DNA of 64,000 bases. Origin: Octadecabacter algicola. Its GTDB lineage: Bacteria; Pseudomonadota; Alphaproteobacteria; Rhodobacterales; Rhodobacteraceae. A model generated the notes under the pieces. The model saw nothing but the letters and a program-made list of their open reading frames with translations, was not told the DNA's origin and did not search any database. This document shows, piece by piece, positions 46,738 to 54,935 of this stretch. The stretch spans positions 434,001 to 498,000 of the forward strand of contig NZ_JAKGAR010000001.1 in assembly GCF_021532625.1 (NCBI RefSeq). The letters run 5' to 3'. The position numbers and the translations under genes were made by a program. The first letter of the stretch is position 1. Each line of letters opens with the position of its first letter.

Positions 46738-47495
46738 CGCTGTTCGATCTTACTGGCAAAACCGCACTTGTGACGGGCTGTAAACGTGGCATCGGGCGCG
46801 GTATGGCCGAAGCTTTGGCGGATGCGGGGGCTGATATCGTTGGTGTCAGCGCGAGTCTTGAACCAACAGGCAGCGATGTTGAGGCAGCGATCACAGCCAA
46901 AGGCCGCAGCTTTAAGGCCTATCAGTGCGATTTTTCTGATCGCGCCGCCGTGCGTGCCTTTGCAGCCCAGCTTGAGGCGGACGGCATTGCGCCCGACATT
47001 TTGGTCAACAACGCTGGCACCATCAAACGAAAACCAGCAGCCGAGCATGATGATGAGTTGTGGGATGAAGTGATCGACGTGAACCTGTCATCCCAATTCA
47101 TCCTCAGCCGAGAAATTGGCCGCGGTATGGTTGGGCGCGGGTCCGGCAAGATCATCTTTACAGCGTCCCTTTTGACATTTCAGGGTGGGATTACTGTGCC
47201 TGGATATGCGGCGTCCAAAGGTGGGATTGGGCAGCTGACAAAGGCACTTGCGAACGAATGGGCGCCACATGGGATCAACGTGAACGCGATTGCACCCGGT
47301 TACATCGCGACGGACAATACGCAGGCGTTGCAAGACGATGCCGCGCGATCAAAATCGATCCTTGAGCGTATTCCGCAAGGTCGCTGGGGCACGCCGCAAG
47401 ACTTTGCTGGGCCGGCAGTGTTTCTGGCGTCGTCCGCATCCGATTACGTGAATGGCGAAATACTGGTCGTCGATGGCGGTTGGATGGGGCGTTAA
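46734..47495 (+). CDS. KduD-like short-chain dehydrogenase
   Basis: A 253-residue SDR with TGCKRGIGRGMA cofactor loop, NNAGTIKRKPA, and active-site Ser and Tyr-X3-Lys in the stretch ending YAASKGGIGQLTKALANEWA. The overall pattern is that of 2-deoxy-D-gluconate 3-dehydrogenase (KduD), which in uronate pathways reduces or oxidises a keto-deoxy-uronate. In an anhydrogalactonate-type pathway a similar SDR acts on 2-keto-3-deoxy-galactonate. It is coupled to the zinc dehydrogenase and ends convergently with the 2-hydroxyacid dehydrogenase gene. Confidence 0.82.
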   Translation: MTLFDLTGKTALVTGCKRGIGRGMAEALADAGADIVGVSASLEPTGSDVEAAITAKGRSFKAYQCDFSDRAAVRAFAAQLEADGIAPDILVNNAGTIKRKPAAEHDDELWDEVIDVNLSSQFILSREIGRGMVGRGSGKIIFTASLLTFQGGITVPGYAASKGGIGQLTKALANEWAPHGINVNAIAPGYIATDNTQALQDDAARSKSILERIPQGRWGTPQDFAGPAVFLASSASDYVNGEILVVDGGWMGR

Positions 47496-47509
47496 AGCAG
47501 CATCGCACA

Positions 47510-48463
47510 CTAAAGAATTTGGGCACTTTCAGGGATGGGCGAGACTAGGTCGCGCCCGTCCTTTTTCGCAATCAGATTGTCGATTGCAAGATCACCCATA
47601 GCGCGGCGCGTTTCCTGAGTGGCGCTGCCGATGTGCGGGGTTAGCACGACGTTGGGTATCGCGCGCAAGGCATCAGGGATGTGGGGTTCGTTCTCAAACA
47701 CATCGAGGCCGGCGCCGCCAAGCGTGCCGGCCTGAAGCGCAGCAATCATTGCGGTTTCGTCAACGGTTGACCCACGCCCTACGTTAATCAGAAAACCTTG
47801 AGGCCCTATCGCCTCCAAGACCTCGCTGTTGATTAAATGGTGGGTCGATGCATCGCCAGGGGCAACGCAGATCAACGTGTCACAGACCCGCGCCATCGCC
47901 GTGAGGTCATCGAAATACTTGAACGGAACGTCCTGTTTGCTGCGCCCATAATACAAGATGGTCGGATTGAAAGGGGCAAGTTTTGCGGCAATGGCCTTGC
48001 CGATGCGGCCTAAACCAAGAATGCCGATGGTTCGATTGTCGGCTGATCGGGGCAGGGGAAGCGCCCCATGTTTTACCCAATTTCCGGACCGTGCATTGGC
48101 CATCTCGGATTCAAGATTACGCCAACACGCTAGGTAAAGCATCAGTGCCGTTGTTGCCACTTCTTGGTTAAGGACATTGGGGGTATGGCAAACGGGAATT
48201 TGGCGCGCGGTCGTTGCCGGGATGTCGATGCCATCATATCCAACGCCGTAGCTGCTTACGATTTGTACATTGGGCAATCTGTCCAACAGGGCGCCCGAAA
48301 TTCCGATGTGGCCATCGGTCAAGACGTAGCGCACGTCGCTGCCGTTGTCGGTTAACCATCCGTCGGGATCCTGTCCCTTGATCATTTGCTTCAGATCAAA
48401 TGACGCAGTTAAGCGGTCGCGCATGACGTCTGTGATCGGGCACAGCACCAAAAGATCAGCCAT
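47510..48463 (-). CDS. D-isomer specific 2-hydroxyacid dehydrogenase
   Basis: A 317-residue dehydrogenase with the catalytic Arg-Glu-His set (LINVGRGSTVDE region, GLDVFENEP, TPHIGSAT with the His) and the NAD loop ILGLGRIGKAIAAKL. The family includes glyoxylate/hydroxypyruvate reductases and D-lactate-type enzymes. In this context it may clear glyoxylate, hydroxypyruvate or a 2-keto sugar acid. Its ATG shares a base with the stop of the IlvD/Edd gene upstream (TGATG). Confidence 0.85.
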   Translation of the reverse strand: MADLLVLCPITDVMRDRLTASFDLKQMIKGQDPDGWLTDNGSDVRYVLTDGHIGISGALLDRLPNVQIVSSYGVGYDGIDIPATTARQIPVCHTPNVLNQEVATTALMLYLACWRNLESEMANARSGNWVKHGALPLPRSADNRTIGILGLGRIGKAIAAKLAPFNPTILYYGRSKQDVPFKYFDDLTAMARVCDTLICVAPGDASTHHLINSEVLEAIGPQGFLINVGRGSTVDETAMIAALQAGTLGGAGLDVFENEPHIPDALRAIPNVVLTPHIGSATQETRRAMGDLAIDNLIAKKDGRDLVSPIPESAQIL

Positions 48464-50259
48464 CAGTGACTGTCCCGCGGCATGCTTTTTCGCGCCACGT
48501 CGCGGTAGGTCGGGGCGTCGCGTAAGGTCATGCCCTTATCCAAGCCGTTCGTAAGATCACGGAAATACTGCTGCCAGGGCGTCTGGCTTTCGGGCACTTT
48601 GTATCCACCAGCCGCCGTCAGTTGCCGCGCTCGTTCTGCAAGTTCATCCAAGGGCACCAACATGTCCGCCGTGCCTTTCGCCAAATCGAACCGTACGCGA
48701 TCACCAGTCTTGAGCAAGGCAAGCCCGCCGCCTTCGGCCGCTTCAGGGGACGCATTCAGGATCGAAGGGGACCCAGAGGTGCCGGATTGGCGACCGTCGC
48801 CAATACAAGGAAGGGCTTCGATCCCCTTCTTTAGCAGGTAAGACGGCGCGCGCATGTTTACGACTTCTGCACCACCAGGGTAACCTTTTGGGCCCGCGCC
48901 GCGCATGAACAACAAGCAGTTTTCGTCTATGTTCTCGGCGGGGTCATCAATACGGGCGTGATAATCTTCTGTCCCGTCGAACACGATAGCACGCCCTTCA
49001 AAGGCTTCCATGTCATCGGGGTTAGACAAATACCGCGCTCGGAAGTCCGCTGAAATCACGCTCGTTTTCATGACCGCACTGTCGAACAGATTGCCCTTGA
49101 GGTTGAGGAAGCCTGCATCCTTCACCAGTGGGTCGGTGAGTGGCCGGATGACATCTGTGTTGGTGGCTAGGCGACCGTCGCAGTTGTCGCCCATGGGTTT
49201 TCCATTGACCGTGACTGCGGTGGGGTGAGGCAGCAACCCGCCCTCCATCAGATGCGCCACAACAGAGGGCACGCCACCCGCTCGGTGGTAGTCTTCACCC
49301 AGATACTTGCCCGCCGGTTGCAGGTTTACCAATAAAGGCACCCTGTGGCCGAGGTTTTGCCAGTCGTCGTTGTTTAGTGGTACGCCAAGATGGGCAGCAA
49401 TTGCATTCAGGTGGATCGGCGCATTGGTGGAGCCACCGATCGCAGAATTGATGACGATTGCGTTCTCGAACGCCTCTCGGGTCATGATGTCAGAAGGTCG
49501 AAGGTCATCCCAGACCATCTCTACGATGCGCTTGCCTGTTTCGTAGGATATCTGCCCGCGTTCGCGGTAGGGCGCGGGTATTGCCGCGGACCCGGGGAGT
49601 TGCATGCCCAATGCCTCGGCCAGTGAGTTCATCGTTGTCGCGGTGCCCATGGTGTTGCAGTAACCCACGGACGGTGCACTGGATGCTGCAATGTCCATGA
49701 ACTCTTCGCCGTCGATATCGCCCTTGGCCATAAGTTCACGCGCTTTCCAAATCGCGGTCCCAGATCCGGCGCGTTCGCCGTTCCAATACCCGTTCAGCAT
49801 CGGGCCGACGGACAGTGCAATCGCAGGGATGTTGACTGTGGCCGCCGCCATCAGCAGGGCAGGTGTGGTCTTGTCACAACCGATGTTAAGGACAACGCCA
49901 TCAATCGGATAGCCATACAGCGTTTCCACCAACGACAGGTAGGCAAGATTGCGGTCTAGGTTCGCGGTAGGGCGTTTGCCGGTTTCCTGAATCGGATGCA
50001 CAGGGATTTCGATGCAGGTGCCGCCCGACGCGATGATCCCATCGCGCACCCGTTTGGTCAGCTCGATGTGGTGGCGGTTGCAGGGCGAAAGGTCACTTCC
50101 GGTCTGAGCGATTGCAATTATCGGTTTGCCGCCTTGGAGCTCCTCACGGGTCAGACCATAGTTGAGATACCGTTCCAGATAGAGCGCCGACATTTCCGGA
50201 TCACCAGCGCGATTAAACCAGTCGCGAGACCGCAATTTGTCCTTGGTCATCTTTGGCAT
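48463..50259 (-). CDS. IlvD/Edd family sugar-acid dehydratase
   Basis: A 598-residue iron-sulfur dehydratase. Cluster cysteines are likely those in [25 protein letters not shown] and [31 protein letters not shown], all in the usual order. The sequence resembles L-arabinonate/D-xylonate-type dehydratases rather than the branched-chain IlvD (long N-terminal [18 protein letters not shown] block, [15 protein letters not shown]). It removes water from an aldonic acid to give a 2-keto-3-deoxy acid. It is first in a two-gene minus-strand unit divergent from the TRAP genes, with a GntR-type operator 46 bases upstream. Confidence 0.88.
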   Translation of the reverse strand: MPKMTKDKLRSRDWFNRAGDPEMSALYLERYLNYGLTREELQGGKPIIAIAQTGSDLSPCNRHHIELTKRVRDGIIASGGTCIEIPVHPIQETGKRPTANLDRNLAYLSLVETLYGYPIDGVVLNIGCDKTTPALLMAAATVNIPAIALSVGPMLNGYWNGERAGSGTAIWKARELMAKGDIDGEEFMDIAASSAPSVGYCNTMGTATTMNSLAEALGMQLPGSAAIPAPYRERGQISYETGKRIVEMVWDDLRPSDIMTREAFENAIVINSAIGGSTNAPIHLNAIAAHLGVPLNNDDWQNLGHRVPLLVNLQPAGKYLGEDYHRAGGVPSVVAHLMEGGLLPHPTAVTVNGKPMGDNCDGRLATNTDVIRPLTDPLVKDAGFLNLKGNLFDSAVMKTSVISADFRARYLSNPDDMEAFEGRAIVFDGTEDYHARIDDPAENIDENCLLFMRGAGPKGYPGGAEVVNMRAPSYLLKKGIEALPCIGDGRQSGTSGSPSILNASPEAAEGGGLALLKTGDRVRFDLAKGTADMLVPLDELAERARQLTAAGGYKVPESQTPWQQYFRDLTNGLDKGMTLRDAPTYRDVARKSMPRDSH

Positions 50260-50304
50260 TTCTTGTCCTAACGCAGCTAGATTCTTCTATGGGTTGGTTC
50301 GGTA

Positions 50305-50315
50305 TTGTAAGACCA
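50305..50315. promoter_or_regulatory. FadR-type GntR operator, site 3
   Basis: TTGTAAGACCA, matching T-N-G-T-N3-A-C-N-A, 46 bases before the IlvD/Edd gene start (50259) in the divergent spacer with the TRAP operon. Confidence 0.6.
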
Positions 50316-50462
50316 TACATCGCTGTCAATTTTTTGAAAGACCAGACTTGTGGGCCGAATGGCTTGGTGGAGATTGTGATTTTATAATTTAAAGCAATTG
50401 GTTACAGAATTATTGGCAGGATCAACAAATTAGTTTGCTTAAAACCTAGCGTCGCCCTAGTT

Positions 50463-50473
50463 TTGTCATACCA
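50463..50473. promoter_or_regulatory. FadR-type GntR operator, site 4
   Basis: TTGTCATACCA followed by AAAA; the extended 13-mer is identical to site 2 at 44542. It lies 53 bases before the TRAP binding-protein start (50526). Confidence 0.65.
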
Positions 50474-50525
50474 AAATGAGGAGCAGTCAATGCTTCCGGA
50501 CAATTTACCAAATGGGAGGAATAAT

Positions 50526-51545
50526 ATGTCCGCACTGAAAAACCTTAAGCTAGCCACGTCAGCGGCAGCCTTGGCGCTGACGGCAGCTGCCGCTGACGCT
50601 CAGCAAACCAACTTGCGTATTCAGACGCATTTTAGCCAAGAAACACTGTCCGGCCAAATGGCTGCGACGTTCATCGAGGACGTCCATGCGATGTCTGGTG
50701 GGGATATTCAGATTGAGATGTTCTATGCATCATCCGTCGTCAAATCCGCCGAAACTTTTGACGCCGCTGCGACTGGTATCCTTGATTGCGATATGACAGG
50801 CGGCGCGTATCAGACTGGTAAGAATCCAGCATTCCAATTCACGGGCGATCTGACGGGTGGTTATGCCAACCCATATCAACAGTACGCTTGGTTGCTGCAT
50901 GGTGGCGGCTATGACGCGATCAACGAGCTTTATAACCCTTACGGCATGGAATTTGTTGGCTGGTGGATCCCCGGTCCTGAATCGCTGTCCTCAACAAGCC
51001 CGCTGGCAGGTGTTGCGGACCTTGAGGGCTGGAAATTCCGTTCGCCTCCAGGTGTGATCACGCTGATCTTTGAAAACCTTGGCGCGTCTCCAATCGTGAT
51101 GGATTTCAACGAAATCTTCACAGCACTTGAAACAGGTATCATTGATGGCGCGGACGCAGCTAACCTGACCAACAACATCGGTCTGGGTCTGTATGATATC
51201 GCTGAGCACACAAACTACCCTGGCTTCCACTCCATGCCAGCGGATCACCTTGCGTGTAACAAAGACGTTTGGGACGCTATGCCGGCAAGTCAGCAGGCGA
51301 TCATGAAAGTTGCCATGCAGGCACTTGCGCTGCGCAACACAACGATCAACGAAATTGCGAACGCCCAGAACTCCGTCATTTTGGCAGAGCAGGGTCTGAA
51401 CATGTACCAGTGGTCCGAAGAGGACATGGCGACATACCGCAGCGCGGTTCAGTCTGCTTGGGCCGAGTTTTCAACCACTCCGGAGTCCGAGGCGCTGTTG
51501 AATAGCCACCTCGACTTCCTGCGCGGCATTGGAGCTATGCAATAA
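50526..51545 (+). CDS. TRAP transporter periplasmic binding protein (DctP/TakP type)
   Basis: A 339-residue binding protein with a signal peptide (about 1-26, ending ADAQ). The two-lobe TRAP fold is shown by QTHFSQETLSGQMAATF at the start, the ligand-binding Arg in GWKFRSPPG and the acidic Asn/Asp stretch IDGADAANLTNN. The GWWIPGPESLSS and YQTGKNPAFQFTGDLTGG blocks resemble TakP-type 2-oxoacid binders. It captures an organic or sugar acid in the periplasm for the two permeases that follow. The ATG at 50526 has GGGAGG at 50513-50518. Confidence 0.92.
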   Translation: MSALKNLKLATSAAALALTAAAADAQQTNLRIQTHFSQETLSGQMAATFIEDVHAMSGGDIQIEMFYASSVVKSAETFDAAATGILDCDMTGGAYQTGKNPAFQFTGDLTGGYANPYQQYAWLLHGGGYDAINELYNPYGMEFVGWWIPGPESLSSTSPLAGVADLEGWKFRSPPGVITLIFENLGASPIVMDFNEIFTALETGIIDGADAANLTNNIGLGLYDIAEHTNYPGFHSMPADHLACNKDVWDAMPASQQAIMKVAMQALALRNTTINEIANAQNSVILAEQGLNMYQWSEEDMATYRSAVQSAWAEFSTTPESEALLNSHLDFLRGIGAMQ

Positions 51546-51569
51546 GCCCTTCGGGTCATGGAACTCGGA

Positions 51570-51597
51570 AAACGGCGGGGTCTTCCTCGCCGTTTTC
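51570..51597 (+). terminator. Intercistronic hairpin after the TRAP binding protein
   Basis: AAAACGGCG (51570-51578) pairs perfectly with CGCCGTTTT (51589-51597) around a 10-base loop, with a short T-run inside the 3' arm. It lies between the binding protein and the permease genes, where it may stabilise or partly end the upstream message so that more binding protein than permease is made. Confidence 0.6.
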
Positions 51598-51633
51598 ACC
51601 TTAAGCTAAGAATACAATTTTCGGGGGCGAAAG

Positions 51634-52482
51634 ATGAGCGACGCGCAAACAGGTGGGCTGAAGGAATGGATATATCCATCTGCATTTTTGATCTGCGCAG
51701 GTTGGGTCGTCTGGCATATCCCTGCATTTATACTTGATTGGTTCCGCCCTGAAAGCGAGAGCCTTTTCCTTCAGATTTCTGAGCTTCATATGCGCAAAGG
51801 CGTATTGCCCAACTTGGGTGGCTTGTTTGGCGGGTTCGCCAATGTGGTTGATTGGATCGCGCTGATCCTGATCCCCGTTTTTGCGTTTCTTGGGGCGCGG
51901 TCCGTTGTGGTGGCGCCAATGGAATTCGAACGCTGGCGCCGTTGGGACCGCTTTGCGCTATTCATTGGACGCGCCACGATGATGATGATTTTGGCGATGA
52001 CTTGCGTGATGCTGTTTGAGGTGTTCATGCGTTACGCCGTTGAAAGGCCGACAAAATGGGCGAATGAGCTTACGTTATGGATTGCGGGTTTCGTGTTCCT
52101 GTGTTCGGGGTTTTACGCCATGCAGCAACGCTGCCATATCCGTATTTCAATCCTGTATGACGTAGTGCCGCGTCCTGTGCGCAAGCTGTTTGATGTGCTG
52201 TCCGTGCTGATGATCGTGGCATTCACCTTTGGGTTGGTGTTTGGCAGCTACAAGCAGGTGTTCATCAACAAGTTGTATCGTTGGGAGATGTTTGGCACGG
52301 CCTTTGACCCGCCCATTCCCGCCACGATCCAGCCGATGATCCTGATCATCCTGATCCTGATTTCGGTGCAGGCGGTTGCTAACCTCATTGCAGACTGGGA
52401 CCTCGACCCAGAATTTCACAGCCATGATGAGATCGACGAAGATGAAATCGCCGCGATCAAACGCAGCATCGGAGTCGAATAA
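51634..52482 (+). CDS. TRAP transporter small permease (DctQ), extended form
   Basis: A 282-residue DctQ-family protein. Residues about 115-240 form the usual four-helix small subunit (MILAMTCVMLFEVFMRYAVERPTKWANELTLWIAGFVFLCSGFY...). In front is an unusual N-terminal part of about 110 residues with at least two extra membrane segments (about 11-32 and 66-85). Typical DctQ proteins have about 170 residues. It pairs with the large permease, whose start it overlaps by one base, to form the sodium-coupled channel. The C-terminus is acidic and cytoplasmic. Confidence 0.88.
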   Translation: MSDAQTGGLKEWIYPSAFLICAGWVVWHIPAFILDWFRPESESLFLQISELHMRKGVLPNLGGLFGGFANVVDWIALILIPVFAFLGARSVVVAPMEFERWRRWDRFALFIGRATMMMILAMTCVMLFEVFMRYAVERPTKWANELTLWIAGFVFLCSGFYAMQQRCHIRISILYDVVPRPVRKLFDVLSVLMIVAFTFGLVFGSYKQVFINKLYRWEMFGTAFDPPIPATIQPMILIILILISVQAVANLIADWDLDPEFHSHDEIDEDEIAAIKRSIGVE

Positions 52483-54302
52483 TGGATATCGGAACAATCT
52501 CAATGATCGTCGTGCTGGGCATGATTGTCTTGCTGGCGATTGGTATGCCACTTGGCTTTGCGTCCGCGGTGCTTGCGCTATTGGTTTTGGTTCTAAAGTT
52601 TGAACCCACGGTCTTGACTGCGCCTTGGACAATTGGCGAGGGTATGCTGACGGGGCGACCGGGGACGGGGCCCCTGTATCTGCTGACACAAAAGATATTC
52701 GACTTAATGACTGAGTATGTGCTCATATCAGTGCCCTTGTTTATCTTTATGGCGGCCCTGCTGGAACGGTCTGGGATCGCCAAGGAAATGTACAACGCGC
52801 TCGATTTCTGGTTGGCACGGGTTCGTGGTGGCGTGGCGATTGTGACATCCTTGATGGCTGTGATCATGGCTGCGATGTCTGGGATTATTGGTGGTGAAGT
52901 CGTGCTGCTGGGCTTGATCGCGCTGCCGCAAATGCTGCGCCTTGGATATAATCAAAACCTTGCAATTGGTACGATCTGTGCATCGGGGTCCTTGGGCACA
53001 ATGATCCCGCCGTCTATTGTTCTTATCATTTACGGTCTGATTACTGAGACGTCGATCAAGGCTCTGTTCACTGGTGCTTTTGTGCCTGGTTTCATGCTCG
53101 CTTCGATGATCATTATTTACATTCTAATCCGCGTAAACTTGGATCACAGTCAGGCGCCACTTCCTGGCAATCCACCCGACGGCGGCATTTCTGAGGTAGG
53201 TATTTCCACGGCGCCCAAGCTGGTCTTTAGTGCGCTGTGGGCTGCGTTTATCGTGATGTTGCTGACGCTTCTGGTGGGCTGGATATTCGCCGTGTCGATC
53301 CCGACATTGGGCGAGGTAGTTGCAGGTCGACCCAAGACGGTAGTCTTCGGGTTCATCATAACTGGCGTGTTGTTCTTGATGTCTCGATCTGGAAAGGGCC
53401 AAGCGTTCCTTGCGTTCCTGAGCGTGATTGGGGCAGGCTTTGCCGCATTGCTGTTAGCACGCGTTCTGTTCTTTACGATCTTCGGTCAAAATATTCTGGA
53501 AGAGGGCGAAGACCCCATCGTTATGGGTATGCCTCATCACATCCCATACATTGCGATGGGCGTCGCCATTGGATTGGCGTTGGCGTTTGGGCTGTTTGGG
53601 GCCAAACGAACAGCGATTGGCTGGGAGCATGGCAAAGGGTTGGTTCCTCCAATTACGGTTATCGGCGTAGTTCTGGGGTCCATTTATGGCGGCATTACCG
53701 GCATCACTGAGGCTGCGGGTATGGGCGCGTTTGCCGTTCTTGTCATCGCCGCACTTCGCGGGGAGGCCAGCGTTGGTCTGTTGTGGGATGCAATGATGCG
53801 CACGCTGAAGTCCACAGGTACGATTATCTGGGTGACTATTGGGGCTGCAGCCCTTGCAGGTGCGTACACGCTGGCGGGAGGGCCGAACTACATCGCCAAC
53901 CTGATCGTCGGATCTGAAATGCCGACAATGTTGGTGTTGCTGACCATGATGGCGATCCTGTTGTTCATGGGCGCATTTATGGATTGGGTCGGGATTGTGC
54001 TGCTTATCATTCCTGTGTTCCTTCCAATTGTAAAACGCCTGCCAATCGAGGAAATTGGCCTGATCGGAACACTTGACCCCAAGCACGTGTCGATCTGGTT
54101 TGGGGTGCTGTTTTGTATGAATATGCAGGTCAGTTTCCTGTCACCGCCCTTCGGACCTGCAGCGTTCTATCTTAAATCAGTGGCCCCGCCGCACATCACG
54201 TTGGTCGACATCTTTAAGGGTTTCCTGCCCTTCATTGGCGTCCAGTTGTTGGCTTTGTCGGTGCTTCTTATTTGGCCGAACATCGTAACACTGCTGCTGT
54301 AA
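52482..54302 (+). CDS. TRAP transporter large permease (DctM), extended form
   Basis: A 606-residue DctM-family protein, against the usual 425-440. The N-terminal half has ISVPLFIFMAALLERSGIAKEMYNALDFWL and the GTICASGSLGTMIPPSIVLIIYG signature. Residues about 245-395 are an insertion with four or so extra membrane segments and a polar stretch (ILEEGEDPIVMG). The typical C-terminal half then resumes (GGITGITEAAGMGAFAVLVIAAL...MDWVGIVLLIIPVFLPI). The insertion matches the oversized DctQ partner, so the two extensions may pack together. Confidence 0.9.
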   Translation: MDIGTISMIVVLGMIVLLAIGMPLGFASAVLALLVLVLKFEPTVLTAPWTIGEGMLTGRPGTGPLYLLTQKIFDLMTEYVLISVPLFIFMAALLERSGIAKEMYNALDFWLARVRGGVAIVTSLMAVIMAAMSGIIGGEVVLLGLIALPQMLRLGYNQNLAIGTICASGSLGTMIPPSIVLIIYGLITETSIKALFTGAFVPGFMLASMIIIYILIRVNLDHSQAPLPGNPPDGGISEVGISTAPKLVFSALWAAFIVMLLTLLVGWIFAVSIPTLGEVVAGRPKTVVFGFIITGVLFLMSRSGKGQAFLAFLSVIGAGFAALLLARVLFFTIFGQNILEEGEDPIVMGMPHHIPYIAMGVAIGLALAFGLFGAKRTAIGWEHGKGLVPPITVIGVVLGSIYGGITGITEAAGMGAFAVLVIAALRGEASVGLLWDAMMRTLKSTGTIIWVTIGAAALAGAYTLAGGPNYIANLIVGSEMPTMLVLLTMMAILLFMGAFMDWVGIVLLIIPVFLPIVKRLPIEEIGLIGTLDPKHVSIWFGVLFCMNMQVSFLSPPFGPAAFYLKSVAPPHITLVDIFKGFLPFIGVQLLALSVLLIWPNIVTLLL

Positions 54303-54314
54303 GGAGCGGATGAT

Positions 54315-54935
54315 ATGTTGACCCAAGCGCAAAGAGACCAATTCGACCGCGATGGATACATTGTTGTTGAAGATGTGATCGACATGGCGACGCAAACAGA
54401 GGTCGACGCAGAATACGCAAAACTGATGGCGATCCTTTACGATGCTTGGCATGCCCAAGGCCTGGTGCGCGCTGCAACAACCGACATGGGGTCTTGGGAA
54501 ATGCTGGACGTTGCCTATCGCTGTGGATTCGATTGGTATCAACTGCTCGATATCGTAGAGAGCCTGATTGGGCCGGAACTGACGTCTAATCCGTTTCAGC
54601 ACGTGCGGATCAAACCGCCTGAGGATCTGGTGGAAAGCGGTGAAATCCGCGCGCATATCGTTACGAAAGACTGGCATCAGGACAAGGGAGTGACGCTGGA
54701 GAGCGCCGATGGGAACGAGATGGTGACAGTCTGGCTTGCTCTTAAGAATGCCACGATTGAAAACGGTTGCCTGAAAGTGAAACCGGGAATACGCGATGAA
54801 ATGTTGCCGCATTGCACCCTGAAACAGACGGGCATTACAGGCACAAACATGCAAATGGATGCGAAGGTTCAATTGTCCCAACGCGACCACATCCCGAAAC
54901 ACCGTTGGTCGTCTGACGGGCCGAGCTGCGCGTAA
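54315..54935 (+). pseudogene. Truncated phytanoyl-CoA dioxygenase family gene
   Basis: The 206-residue reading starts as a normal PhyH protein (LTQAQRDQFDRDGYIVVEDVID) and has the His-X-Asp iron-binding pair in DWHQDKGV and the core strand ENGCLKVKPGIRDE. After PHCTLKQTGITG the family would have the second iron His and the 2-oxoglutarate Arg. Here the reading runs into about 25 unrelated residues and stops. The other forward frame over the last 70 bases encodes VGRLTGRAARN, which could be the normal C-terminal end displaced by a deletion and frameshift. Family members are usually about 250-290 residues. It is probably non-functional. It sits between the TRAP permease and uxaA and overlaps uxaA's start. 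Confidence 0.6.
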
